Shown here one piece after another: positions 13,401 to 26,011 of a stretch of DNA of 64,000 bases. Origin of the DNA: Diploscapter coronatus (taxonomy: Eukaryota > Nematoda > Chromadorea > Rhabditida > Rhabditidae); contig OZ038422.1 in assembly GCA_964036155.1 (NCBI GenBank), forward strand, positions 61,527,201-61,591,200, in the 5' to 3' direction. Under the pieces are notes generated by a model. The model made no database searches and had not been told where the DNA came from. It worked only from the letters and a program-made list of their open reading frames with translations. The position numbers and the translations under genes were made by a program. Position 1 is the stretch's first letter. Each line of letters starts with the position of its first letter.

Positions 13401-16400
13401 GTCAGAATCCAGAGTTGCTGCAGCCAATCTTCTGTTCCACTATTGGCCTTTTCCAAATCCTCACATCCTACATCGAAAGACCATTCAGTACAAAATCCAT
13501 GCCTGGCAACACATTCCCTGTCAATCCAACACCTGTGCGGAAAAAGGTCCAGCGGCGAAAAGGTGTTTCGACTCAGCTGTTTGCACGGACATATCGGATA
13601 CCTCCCCACCACTGTTTCTCTGCAAACGATGCTCGGACGATGTCATCGCAGAAAGGAAAGTGCAAACCCAAACTCTAACTCAGCCAATGCCGGCTAGCAA
13701 TGCTACATGTCAGAACAAGGACTGTCAATCCCAATCTCGATTGGCCGTAGGCATCTGCTTCTCGCATGAATGCATCCGACCACATAACCATGTTCCAATG
13801 AGACTCTGCCAGGACTGTTTCATATCGATGCACGAGGACAAACAAACGAAGCACATGACTCATAAGGGTATTGGATGCGTCTGGAACACGGTTCTTCAGT
13901 GGGACACTGTGGAGAGCATCGTGAAGCTGCTTCGAGAGACAACGCTGTTTGAAGTTGGCGAGGCTGAAGGGAAAAGACCAAAGTGGCTGAGGCAACTCGA
14001 AGGCGGACATTCGATGGGCAAAGAGATCGACAAAATGGCCGATGAACGCCGAATGCTGAGCAGATTTGGAGTGTGGCTCATGGCGGCACTCTGTCCTCCT
14101 GTGGAAAACGCTGACAGACGAGCGATCGCCTACATCATGCAGAATGTGTTCCAATGGTTCTCGACCACGGCTCTTCTTCCAAATGACAGCATGGGAGCGA
14201 GTCTCGAGCAGTTGAAGACGGATTTCGCCTGCGACTGGATCAACATGGCCATAAGAATCCGCTACGACGTCTTCATCGAAACTCTATCGCCTCGGCCTCA
14301 GGATCAAGATGGCCGTCCTCCGTTAGATCAGACCAAAGAGGGACTGGGCAGGTTGCTGGCACTCATGCCCTACGACGTCATATCAATGGATACCTGGAGC
14401 AGAATCATGCCCATTTGGTTGCAGTACATCACAGAGAACTGCAAGGAGGAACACCAGTCCGAACTCAAAGTTCTGATGTGCAAGATATTCGAACCAGACC
14501 TGTGTCCACTGCCCTTCGATATTCACAAAGTCTTTGACTTCATCAACTGTCGTCTGATTGGAAACGACTACAACGAACTATTCAACGCTTTGCAGTGGCT
14601 ACATGTAGGAGTTACGAATTTTCAATACAAATTCAATTTCGAATTTAGCAACTTTCTCGTCTGGAAATCGCAATTCCACTGGACATGATCCTTGACAACT
14701 TTTCTGTTTGCTTAACAAAGTATGAAGCAAGACACTTCTCTTTCGACACTTGATATTTCAGATTGCCGACGATGCATATTCCGCCCCTGGAAGATAATGA
14801 CTTGGAAGAGGAGGAGATATCTGCTCACGTCGTCGTCACCGACATTCTCGTTCTTCAACTCCGCCTGTCCGAAGTCGCAGTTCATGAGCTATCCTCTCTG
14901 ACCGAGAAACTGTTCGGCTGCATTGCTCTATTGCTATCCTGCCCCATTCGAGCTGGACCTCATCAGTGCCACGACCCCGAACTGGATGGATTCCCAGATT
15001 GCTCGCCTTGTCAGCAGGCAGCCTTCGTGCAACAGATGATCATGCAGGTTACGGAATCCGTCAGTCCGAAACAGGAGACGGCGATTCAGGCCAACGAGGA
15101 TCAGGTTGATGATAATGAGAATACTCGAGTTTTATTCTTTCAAATTTAGTTTGATATATTGGACGACACAAGTTCTCCTACCCTTGGTGACAGCTCTATT
15201 CTTTCACCGCAAACTGCTCCTGGTTCTGGCAAAGGACTTTCGCCAGCCAATCCTGTGCAGCCCCTCCTGCCGTCTGACAACTCTGGCAGTCTTTCTTCTG
15301 GAATGCGATTCCAGACGGCGAAAGTCGAAATCGACCAAGCTGGAGACGAGTTCGTCGACGTGCTACCGGAAGAGGAGTTGGAAATCGGTCTGGCTGAAGC
15401 CGTGACTTTGACGGCGTCCGACATTGGGATTGAGTCGGGACAAGCGGTCAAGAGCACAACTGTCGAGGGAATCAAGGTATCCAAGAGAGTTTTTATGGCC
15501 TCCAAAAAATCTTCAGGGCCAACTAACTCCAATGTCCGCTTCGCAATCCAAAGCACTTGGCTCCGCTGCAACGACCTCAACAGATTTCTGGGATACTTCC
15601 GTTGGAAGATTCAGATTCACCTTTGATCAGCTCCCCTCACAACTCAAGATGATTCACGCTCTACTCTTGAGTCTGGACTCGGCTGAAGATCCTGACGTGG
15701 AGTACTTCACGATGAACACTCTCAAGTATCTCTGTCTGCACTGTGACGCGTTAGCAAATGCTAGGCGAGAGTTTCGAGGATACGTCATCTGGACCTTGGT
15801 AAAACTAGAGAAATCAAGAATTTTCAATATCTGAATTCAGGAGAATCTCATGGTCCCTAAACTATGGGCTCGTCTGAGATCTGACTTCGTCCAAGTCGGA
15901 GAACTAGCTAGTCTCCTGCTGCTCCACTGCATCACTTTTCCATCTGGCGAAGATCAGTTCTGGCGAATGGTCCACAGAGATTTCACATCGAGGCAATGGG
16001 AGAAGAGATTCGACGCGGTTGGCAAGGCCTATGTCATGGCGCACATGACCAAGGCAGCGCCCGTGAAGGCTAACAAGGTGGAGAAACTCCGAAAATTTCT
16101 TCTAAAAGTGAATCCGTAGGTCGTTCAAACGGCCCTCTCCAGCGTGTTCTACCACTTGGTGATCTCTCTGCACGACCCAACTCCAAGCGTAGCGCAACGA
16201 GCAATCATCGCCCTGCGGGCCCTACCGACGCAGACACTGAAACTGATCTGCTTCTGCTTTGAATCACAATTTGACTCCTGTATTCTGGACAGACCGCTTC
16301 TGATCAATGCGATCAGAATCCTGACGAGCCAGTTGCCAGAAGAACAGACTCTTACTTTTGACTTCTTCATACAGGTTCGATAACATTGCAACTATTTCAA

Positions 16401-19400
16401 ACCAAATTGCTTCAGCGCTTTGAAACGCTCGCCATCGAAGCCCAAATGAGCAGCCAATCAGAAGAGAACATGTTCGTCCAGGACCTAATGCACACGGACC
16501 CAATGAGCGACATCTACCAGAGAAAGGTAAGCACTGATTTCCTAAACGCGACCAACGCTGCTTGCAGCTGACGAAAGCCAGAAGGGCGATTGAAGATGCT
16601 CAAACGGCCAGATCGATTGTCAAGCATTTGAGAGAATACGAGGCTTTGAAGCATCAACTGTTCCATTTACCCTCTGATCCAGGTACGCAAAACACTATCG
16701 AAAGCGCACTTCCTCATCCTCACGTCTTTCGAAATTCGTGTGTCTTCATCCAAGTCACCGTCTTCAGTACTAACACTACATGTTCCGATGTTCTGTTTCA
16801 CCCCCAAAGAATTCTTGCACAACCCCTGAAAAACCAACATTTGCGTGAATCTTCTAATATCACAAACAGAGTTCTGCAGTTTTGCAATTATGCACCCGTT
16901 TGGTGCGGTGGCGGCAAAGAGGTCGTCTGTCAGAGGCGGCCCTCTCGTGCAGGGTGAAGATTTTGAAGGTCGTCACAATGGTGCGCGTCGTGAACAGGTG
17001 GAGACAGATGGCGGATAGCATAGCGCTGGGAACGGCTGGACTCGTTTCCCTTATTGCCACGTCGGGTCATGCACTCCATTACGGACAGCCTGCATTGACT
17101 CCGACTGCCGCAGACACGACGCCTGTCGGTCAACCAATTAACACTGAACCCGAAGAGAGGCCAGAAAATAAGCCAAAGTGTATGTCAACCTCTCCCGATG
17201 CTCGCTGATGGGTTCATTAGGAAAATAAGTCTTGCACCGGGAAGTCATTAGAGTTGAGCTTTCTCGAGAAATCTACCAGAGCAACTCTCTTGGCGCAGAT
17301 TTACCTTCTAACCTTGGTTGGCACCGCATCGAAAGCACAAAATCTTGGGTTAACACTGGGTAATGTGACTAGATGCAAATGAGAAGCATTACGCACAAAC
17401 ACAGCGCACAATGTCTAAACTCACAAAAATCACTGGTTTTATTTCTAATGGGGATACTCGAGCATGATCTTCATGGGATATCTGCCTATCCGTATGCACC
17501 ATCTATCAAGTCTCAATGTTATGAATGAATCCGTTCGGGGTAACCAATACGTAATCTTGGGAGCTTGAACAAAACTTCTGTGAATGCGAGCTATCGAACA
17601 TTTCCTGCAGATAATATGTTTTAGACGTCGGGTCGATGGACTTAATGGACATCAAGAAAATCTTTTAAAGAAAAGGTTCATCGATCTGACTGGAGAATGA
17701 ATGAGCAATGTTAATGTTTTCCTGTCTAACTTTCATATGTTTCCAGCGATCGCCGACGTGGCAAGTCCATCTTCGGTGATGAGTCCGACTTCGTACGGAG
17801 CTGGTAGGACATTTTTGGATAGAATAAACAATTTCTCAGCTATCCATATTTGCTAAGTTTGTATCCGAGGTATCTCTCGTATATCAGTTGGATATGAGCT
17901 TATCTGCTCTAGTGAATTGTAAGATTTCGTTTCTTTCAACGACATTCCCCCAGCTTCTTAATAATTTCGAATAGCGTTAAAATGTCAACCTTTCCTCAAC
18001 ACTCATAGCGTCATTAGATGTAGGCCATATCGTGAAAATTAACACCTTCTGCAAATAGTCATAGAGCCTCTACAAGTGAAATCATAAAGTGAAATCGATG
18101 TTATCTTTCAGCATAAATCTTCTTCGTGATAAATCTTTCAGATTGCAAAAAGATATTGAAAAATTTCGAATTTAGCTTAAAACATTTTAGGAGGATACAG
18201 CCGACTTCGAGAGTTTACCGACGAAGAGAGTAATCTATGCCTCTTGTTCAATCGGGTTGTTGACATGGAGAACCCCGAGAGGCACACCGTTTATCTCGTG
18301 ATTTCGTTATTCGTCAATTTCCTGAGGTTATTATTGCGAAATTTAACCCTTTAAAATAGATCTTGGTTTTAGCAACAAGCATTCTACCCCCACCGATGAG
18401 AAGGCCAACGCCAAGAAGCAATCCCTACTATTCCGCCTATTCAACACCCTTCTGGGATATAGCAATACGGAGAAGTGTTTCACAATTCCGCCAGCAAGAC
18501 TGAGGTATTCAAATCCAGTTTACACGAACTCGGAGTGATTTTTTTAAATAGAAAATCCGCTGTTTGCAACGCATTTCTCAGTGGACTTCCGGAAATTCTT
18601 GATCTCAATCTTATCATTGGAAACCAGCTCCTTCCCACAGTCGTACAACTCCTGATGCATTTGCCATCACCCCAGAAACTTGCATCCGATCAAAATGTGT
18701 CAAACTATTCGTTGAAGCTACTGAGTGCTCACATGAGACATCTATGGCTCAATTCGTTCATTTTGATACTCTACAAGGTGTGGACCCTCGTATAAATCCA
18801 TCCTCAAAAGAAAATAAGTTCAGTATCGCTTCGATCAAGTTCCGATATCGGACGGAGTCATGAAGCTCATCAGTATCGTTGTCAAAACATTGGAGAGTTA
18901 GTCGTGTTTTAGTTTTCAGAAAAACAAATGACGACTTAGGTCAAGCCCATGTCTGTTGCCCAGAAGCAGAACAGCCGAAGGACATTAACACCTGGGAGGA
19001 TTTGCAGAATGGAGATGATAATGACGAAGAGGAAGAACGTGGCGGCGGAGGAGGAGGAGGACTGATCAGACCCGAGAGTCTCACTGTCACTACCATTCAG
19101 GTACAGCACAATTTCTGATTTATCCGGTATTTTCCATTGTTTTAGGAAAACGACGGGGAGATTACGCTGCATCCGAAAATCGTCGAACCAAGAACCAGAA
19201 AACGAAGCGGTGGAGCGAAGAAGAAACAGAATGCTCGACCGGCTCAAAAGTAAGCAAAGAAATAATGAATTGAAAATCTCGAGGATAATTACAGCGTGGA
19301 TCTACGATGCGGTCATTGCAATGAAGTACTTGAGTGGCTTGACGAGGAGACGATCAGTCTGTGTCTGGTGTCGCTAGAGACGTTCTTGCACCGCGAGCCG

Positions 19401-22400
19401 GCCATGGCAGCGCCAATTTTGTTCAAAGTGCTTCACACTGTCACCCGACTGATCGACCATCCGATATACCCCTGGCACGACACAGACACCTTCGTTCCAG
19501 GGAATTGCAGAAGTGTCGCCAAGCAGATGCTCAGAGTCACTTTACACCAGGTAGAATTTTGAACACATCATTTGTTCATGGTTGAACATTTAGCTATCCT
19601 CCTGCGGCATCTGCTTCCATCTCTTCGACACGCCTCTTTCAAAGCCTGCTCCGTTCTGGAGCGTGATTTCGCTGTCATTAGCCGATTTCCCCGACCTATC
19701 ACCGGTCTACTTCATTCAGTTGTTGCTGGAAGATCTTCAAGAGAATTGGCCTCCAAAGATCACCACGATAATGCGAAACCTAGCCGCGTACATTGTCGAA
19801 GTGCCTTCTGACAGCTATATGAATCATTGGAATAATGTCATCGTCCACATGGAGACGTTCTTCAGGAAATATCATACACAAGTACGACGATAAATGAGAA
19901 TATCCTTGAGAAAAGTTCTTTTTAGATCACCACAGAGGGAGCGATGAAGCCGAACAAAGTCGAGCTGGAAAGTGCGATCATTGTCATGTCACACTTACTG
20001 AAGGTTCAGAACTTTAGCGCTTTCAAGGTCAGTTGCCTTTACAAGTAGCTCTCACAAGACTATCTTTTAGTCCGCTGTCTCAATGGTCGAAGCTTTCTCG
20101 AAGTGGTTGGCAGAGGCTCTTCATGACTGCCCAATAAGACTCGAAGCACTTCTAACAGTTTGCACTGCGTGCAATCGAGCACTGATTAGGGTAAATCTAT
20201 TTCAACTTTGAAGGGTTAAGGACATTTAATTCCAGGAACGTGACAAGCAATGCATAACTCGCGCCGTGGTGGCAGAGCTGATGCAGGCGATCAAGTTCAA
20301 GTGCACAATGCATCTCGACAACTACATGACAATTGCGAATATGATACTACAAGATGCTGGAGAAGGTACCTAAATCCAATGCTCTTCTTTGCATTTTTTG
20401 TCAATAATAATTTTAAGACATTGACGTACCCCTACTTGATGACCAATTTAACACAGCAGCTTCCGAAGCCGTCCGACCATTCCTGTTTGAAATTCTGGAC
20501 TTCATTGCGGATCTTCACGTGTTGGCGAAACTGAAGGTCTTTTTTTCGAAACCTAAGCATCAAAATTTACTATAATTCTTGCAGAAAGAGACGAATTCCG
20601 ACGCAATTGGTGGAGACTTGAAGGTAAAATTAGCCGAAGCTATTGCGGCGGAGATGAGCAGATCCACCGCGAGAGACTGTCGTACTGTGATTCGATTCAT
20701 TCCCTGGCTCATGAGTCCGCCGTCAGTGACACAGGTAAGAATCGGCACTCGATTATGTCCATTAACGAAGGCCTTTTGCATACGACACTTTTCCAAAATT
20801 CGATGGGCGTGTCAAAGGCCTGTTACTGCGTCTTAATGTTAGACGCTTTTCAGTTTTATTATTTGGCTTCCTTCTATACTTTAATAGGGGAAAGATTTCC
20901 TCCTTCCGGAAAAGAAAACCTGACAAAAGGATGAAGGGAATTGAGAGGGATGCTGCGCCATCGTCGGGAATATTTCTTTACGGAACGCATATTTTGGGAG
21001 TAAAGAAGGCGTGGCTTATCTTAGTTAATGGACATGATAGTGTGATCAAATGAAATGGAAAGCTTTAATATTTTTAGGCAGCACCGGGCGCCTTTGCCGA
21101 CTCGGTCACTAATGTGAGAGTGTTGTCGTGGCTCTTGCTCGGAGCCCTTCATGCGAATCACGCCTGTCTACCAGTGCCCATCGAGTGCAGCCAACACATG
21201 GCTGACTACATCCACTTCGTTTTGGCCGGGTTTGCCGATCAATCGAAGGTACGATCGACTAGAGTCATTAACTTGCATATAACGCTAACGATGTCTAAAC
21301 TTACACCTATTCTAGAGAACAGAGGTAACCTCGAACTAATTGTCTGACAGAACTGTGTCTGTACACCCTTATATGGAAAGTCTTACACGATTCATTGCCT
21401 GATGAAGATTTCAGTGAGATAGTTGAAGTTTGAGCAAGGAACTGTTGAAAAACGATGATTGCGGTTCTCAAGATTTGAGTTAGGATTGGTTGATTGAATT
21501 GATGACGAGCGTATGAACTAACGCTTATTTGATGCGAAACCATGACAATGAATCACTCAAGAGACTCTGAATGACCTCGAACATTTAGCATAAGCCTTGG
21601 ACGAAATTACCACCAGCAACTGATGATTGCATTAGTCGCTTATTCGACGTAACATTCATGATAATAACTTAGACCTTATCATTTTGAAGTTATTTTCAAG
21701 TCAGATCAAAACTTGGAGATCCAACTTGAAGATAGTCTTTCAAATCACACTGCAAGTTCCTAGCTCATGATTAATCGCACACGTAGACCGTTACGTTACT
21801 CCATTCATTTTCCGATATCTAGCACTTTTGTTTGTCATCGACTTTAGCCGTTTTAATATTCCTGAACCTCTAATTTCATTTTACTACCCCATCACCCAAA
21901 TTTAAATTGTCCTGAAGAACTTTATACCAAAAGTCACCCACAAATCTCACCTCGTGCACGTAAAAACAAACCAAATGGTAAATTCCCATAAAATAACACC
22001 AAATAACAGAGTCCACAGAAGAGTGCCGTTTGAACGAATAAGTTCCGAATTTTGCCTTACTTACATATTCGAGCTACATCCATATATTTGGTTCCATAAA
22101 GTAGTCTTGACTTTGTTGTTTGTCTGTCCAAGAGTATGTCCGATTCTGTACCAGCTGTCTTTCACCCTCGCTCACCGTTTCCCAAGAGTCTTATCCTCAA
22201 TTTTGAAGTTGGCCAAATTTTGAAACCGAGAAATTTCTTTCAAGGATCAAAATTTCGTCCAGCTTGTTTCTAACCCCAAAGCGAGATGAAAGACAGTACG
22301 AGCTTTCCCCGATTCTAATTTGCTGGTCCTTTAGCAATCCGTCGTCCACATGTCAGCTCTCTTCCATGCCTTCCATCTCTGTCAACTCTGGACAGTCTAC

Positions 22401-22926
22401 TGTGAAAGGGCTGCGGTCTTCAGGTTCTTCAGTCAGGACTTTTTTAATCCAAAATTCGGAATTTAGCTCGACTACAGCCTTTGCCCATCTGCTCGATTTC
22501 TGGGCTCGAGTCACGCCAGCGATTCTCCAATTGCTCAGTCATTCAAAAGTGGTATGTACCGAAAAAAAATATGGTAGAAGTCTCAAAACTCAAAATTCAA
22601 CTTTAGCTAGCCGACATGGTCAATCTCCACTTTCTGAACACGATTCAAGCTCTCCAGCAAGTCAATTCCGCCCTACTCTGCCAACTATACTCAATGTGGG
22701 CTCCGATTCTAACGGCGTACCACAGTCAGATCCCGAGTCAACTGAGGTATCAAAAATGAAAAATTTAGAGAGGAGAAATGTCATTTTTAGAATGAAACTC
22801 GACTCCTGCGAGAACCAGCCGTCCCTCGACGCACCGATTCTCTCGGAATGGCTCAAGAAAGTTCGATACAAGATCTCCCAAGTTGAGCTACAAACCTCCG
22901 CGGCATCTCCATATTATAACGTTTAG
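10410..22926 (+). CDS. unc-79: UNC-79 homologue, auxiliary subunit of the NALCN sodium-leak channel complex
   Basis: A very long multi-exon gene. The first coding exon is 10410-10434 (MATTRAAT), the second starts at 11231 (FSAKIRTLSEFQ, RYFQQTLIG), and a probable third is 11392-11455. Strong family similarity appears at 13200-14610: SRVAAANLLFHYWPFPNP followed by a Cys/His-rich block with CQNKDCQSQSR, CFSHECIRPHNH and LCQDCF, typical of UNC79. Later exons are helical-repeat-like through 21250. The C-terminus (22450-22926) has VTPAILQLLSHSKV, MVNLHFLNTIQALQQ and a final SPYYNV before TAG. UNC-79 works with UNC-80 and the NALCN channel at neuronal membranes to set resting sodium leak. An acidic and poly-Gly stretch lies near 19015-19060. 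Introns longer than 300 bp (for example 11456-12817, 17203-17740, 17806-18190 and 21250-22265) hold nothing I recognise, except GC-rich patches near 10800-11050. Several internal junctions, such as the one near 14600, are not resolved. Identity is confident; exact exons are less so. Confidence 0.9.
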
Positions 22927-23340
22927 TTTTTTGTTGTGTAAAAGAAGAGGCTCCCATATTCTCATAGATTGCCAAGTTTTTGTTATGCCAGATCAATAAA
23001 TAATCATTGCCAAGAACCTGTGATTGACTCACGCTCGACAAGCACAACATTAGTCAAACTTCGAATTGTCGATGAACGATAACTTGGAATAAGGTAAAAG
23101 AGGTGCGTTTCTTTCTCTCCCTTTTGTGAGTCACGGATCTTACTCGATTTGATGACACTTTTGGTCGATTTTTTCTTCTTTTTCCAAATTTTATGCTAAC
23201 ACAATTTCGTGATATAAGAATTTTGCAAGCTCTTGCGGACGCGTACTTCCTGAGAAGATATTCTGGTGAACAACCATTTCTTCTAAACAAATCTCTCAAA
23301 CAACAGTCATTTCTTCTATTCCCTATTCTAAAATCGATTT
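22927..23340. other. short spacer between unc-79 and the RECQL5-like remnant
   Basis: About 410 bp follow the unc-79 stop. No helicase-domain exons are visible here on either strand, although the exons at 23.56 kb onward need an upstream helicase core. It probably contains the unc-79 3' UTR. Confidence 0.5.
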
Positions 23341-23549
23341 TTCAGCGTCTTTATTGGATGTCTTCGAAAGTTGTCTTAGCATGTTCATTGGAATTTTTAA
23401 TAATAGTCGAATAAAGATAAAATTCATAAATATAATATGCCAGATAAAAGGGTACATGGCATTAAACTGGATTATTCCAAGTTTAGTGTTCCGATTTCAC
23501 GTCATTTATTCGTTTGTGGATCGTATTCTTCAATAGCATCACAGAAGTT
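23341..23549 (-). pseudogene. stray copy of the kelch-gene 3' end and 3' flank
   Basis: This stretch is a diverged copy of 25879-26089, the 3' end and downstream flank of the HSP70-kelch gene, in the same orientation. Both share ttattggatgtcttcga near one end and gtttgtggatcgtattct near the other. Read on the minus strand it still encodes a [17 protein letters not shown] stretch but stops early. It ends about 8 bp before the first surviving exon of the RECQL5-like remnant, so it marks a duplication or insertion breakpoint. Confidence 0.8.
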
Positions 23550-23556
23550 ACTGCAG

Positions 23557-25226
23557 AATCCACTACTCCAATGCGGAGAGACAGTTCATGGAACACTGCT
23601 TCAGGGGACTCAAACAGGATCAAGGTGATTATTTTGAATGTTCGGAGTTCTTTCATTTTTTTTAATTGAAAAGGCATTTATTACCCTGTCAATCTCCGGT
23701 AAATTTTGAAGGAAAATATACTGAACTTTTACACACGAAAATTTGTACTTTCCAAAGAAGAGATAAATTGCTTTCAGACCAAGAAGGGGTTGAGTGACGA
23801 TGCGAAAGATATCCAGATTAAGGCTCTGCAGACTGGGTTCGAGAAAATGATCGAGTACTGTGAAAAGGTATGAATGCAATTTTTAATTAGTGAATTTTAG
23901 TTTTTGTTCAATTCTGTCAGAATTGAATACTCCTATACACTACTTCAATTTCCGTTTTTTATTCTAATTTACAGGAATGTATTTTCAAGCATTCAAATAA
24001 TTGTTATTTTTAGGCCGAATGCAGACACAAAATGATGGCCTCGTTCTTCAATGAATCCGACCTGAAGAAGTGCTTGAAGAACTGCGATTTCTGCAGAATT
24101 CCCGAGAAGGTCAGCCAACAGGAAAATGCGCTCAAAACGGTAAGACATTTTGGATAGATTTTTATTTATTTGTAAGTGAAGATTCCATTTATTCTGTCAT
24201 TTCAGCAACGTCAAGAGAGTCTGTACTCACGAAGTCAACGATAAAATGGAGAAACTTATGAACCAAGGTATTTTTGTTTTAATAAATATTGATCAAAACT
24301 TTTTTTAGGCAAAAGAAAGAAGAGGAATATTCTGGATTCGAGAATGGGTTGGAGAGAATGGAAAAAGAGGAGGCTTCCAGGCTAAAAACTTGTTCAGGTA
24401 AGGAAGTTCGAAATAACTATCGTTGAAAAATATGCTATTCCTATCATTTAATAAAATTATTCTAAACCACTTTTTGAATTTTATTGGAAGTTTTCAGGAC
24501 GAATTAGCAAATGGAGGAGCAGCGAGTAAAGTGTGTCGAGTCACTCACCATTGTTGTAGGTTTTTATTTAACAAATCGTAGTTTGAACAGAAGTATTTAT
24601 ACTCTACATAACAGTTCATTCCAATGTCAAATAGCAGAAAGCTCGTGAAATGATGAAACTGATATTTATGTTCAGACTGACACTGATTAATTGTGCCGAT
24701 GTAAAAATGCCACTCAATTAGATCTCCTGATTATCTATTATTTAAGCTATTTTATTCAGTGTCGTGAGGTGATAGCTCGTACAGTCATACAGGCTCTGGA
24801 CGACAATTCCTTCCAGACAAACAGCCAGCTGACTCGAATACAACTCCTGCTATTTGCAGTCCAAGACGCTCAGCTCCTACAACCACAAGGCTGCACAAGT
24901 CGTATGTTATTTTTATTTAATGAAAATTACTATTTTGCCGATCAGCACTAGTTTATTTGCACTGCTAATATTTCTGATTTTACCCCATCAACTTCATAGC
25001 TTTTATTGATATCATGATTTATAATAAAATGACTCATTTTTCCAAATATTCTAACCTGAGATTGGTTAATTTCGAAGATAACTTTGACTTTACTACTTTA
25101 CTACAGTCTATCTATAATTTTTATCTCTGAAGAGCGAGTGGAATTCTTTGATTTCAGCTGAGTGCAATGAAGAATGCGACAAAGAATGGAACGGAATACG
25201 ATTCCTCTTCTGCTTCAGCCATTTGA
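23557..25226 (+). pseudogene. truncated RECQL5-type RecQ helicase remnant (helicase core missing, frameshifted)
   Basis: The exons encode only the part of a RecQ5 helicase after the helicase core. First comes the end of helicase domain C (YSNAERQFMEHCF), then the zinc-binding region (FEKMIEYCEK, CRHKMMASFF, CLKNCDFC; four cysteines). A RecQ5-family C-terminal block follows: CREVIARTVIQAL, then YNSCYLQSKTLSSYNHKAAQ, LSAMKNATKNGTEYD and a TGA at 25224-25226. Between the unc-79 stop and the first exon only about 630 bp remain, 209 bp of which are a kelch-gene fragment, so the DEAH helicase core is absent. Near 24835 the conserved block continues only after a one-base frame change, with a stop in the needed frame just upstream. 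The phases of the exons at 24206-24535 also fail to join cleanly. RECQL5 helicases normally act in DNA repair and replication; this copy should not have helicase activity. A split gene or assembly join cannot be excluded. Confidence 0.7.
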
Positions 25227-26011
25227 TAACGATAAAACAATGCATTGGTATTCTCAATAAGAGTTTCATTGATTTCATATTGTGACACCATATAATGTCA
25301 GATAAAAAATATATAGAAAATTGTTAGAGATCGACTTGTCAGAACAGAAGAAATGGTGTGATAGTAGAAACCTAACTATGAGACACTACAAATCATGGAT
25401 TTTATGATGAGAATTCTTACGAACCTTTGGATCTTACTTTATAAGGCTTAGTTCATAGTTCGCGGGCTTTTTGGAAAATAGTATGACTCAGACATAAAAG
25501 CCCGCGAACCACGTCCTTCAATCCGCTGTGAGGAAAAACATTTGTTGCATTCTGTAGATTTCTAATTTTCGATTTTCCACTTGAAATAATGCGTTGATTT
25601 CTTTACATCGAAATTCGTGTGATTTATTCGGGTTCAAGTAGTCAAGCTTTAGCAAGATTTCTGTTTCATCAATTGTATTTGATCAAGAAAGTTATGTCAA
25701 CTAGACTATTTATTCACAATAATCCTTACAAATTGAAAACATTTCTCTTGATAACTATAAAATTGACAGATAATTGAGATGCAATAATCTAAGCTATGAC
25801 AGAATTAGTTCCTAATAAGTATATTTCGTTATTCTTATCGAAAACTATTTTAAGGAATATTTATTTCAGTTGCAATTTTTCAGTCTTTATTGGATGTCTT
25901 CGAGGGTTGTCTTTTATCATTTTGATTGAAATTTTTAATAGCAGTTAAATAAAGATAATATTCATAAAATATAATACGTCAAATAAAAGGGTTACATGAC
26001 ATTAAACTGCA
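25227..26011. other. convergent intergenic region
   Basis: AT-rich DNA between the 3' ends of the RECQL5-like remnant (+) and the kelch gene (-). No gene was found. It contains a compact inverted repeat at 25458-25509. From about 25879 it also holds the kelch gene's 3' flank, which is duplicated at 23341-23549. Confidence 0.5.
25458..25509. repeat. short perfect inverted repeat (hairpin), GC-rich stem
   Basis: gttcgcgggctttt at 25458-25471 is perfectly complementary to aaaagcccgcgaac at 25496-25509, leaving a 24-nt loop. The stem is GC-rich within AT-rich flanks. It is too short for a typical pre-miRNA. It may be a foldback relic or a structured 3' region between two convergent transcripts. 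Confidence 0.7.
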
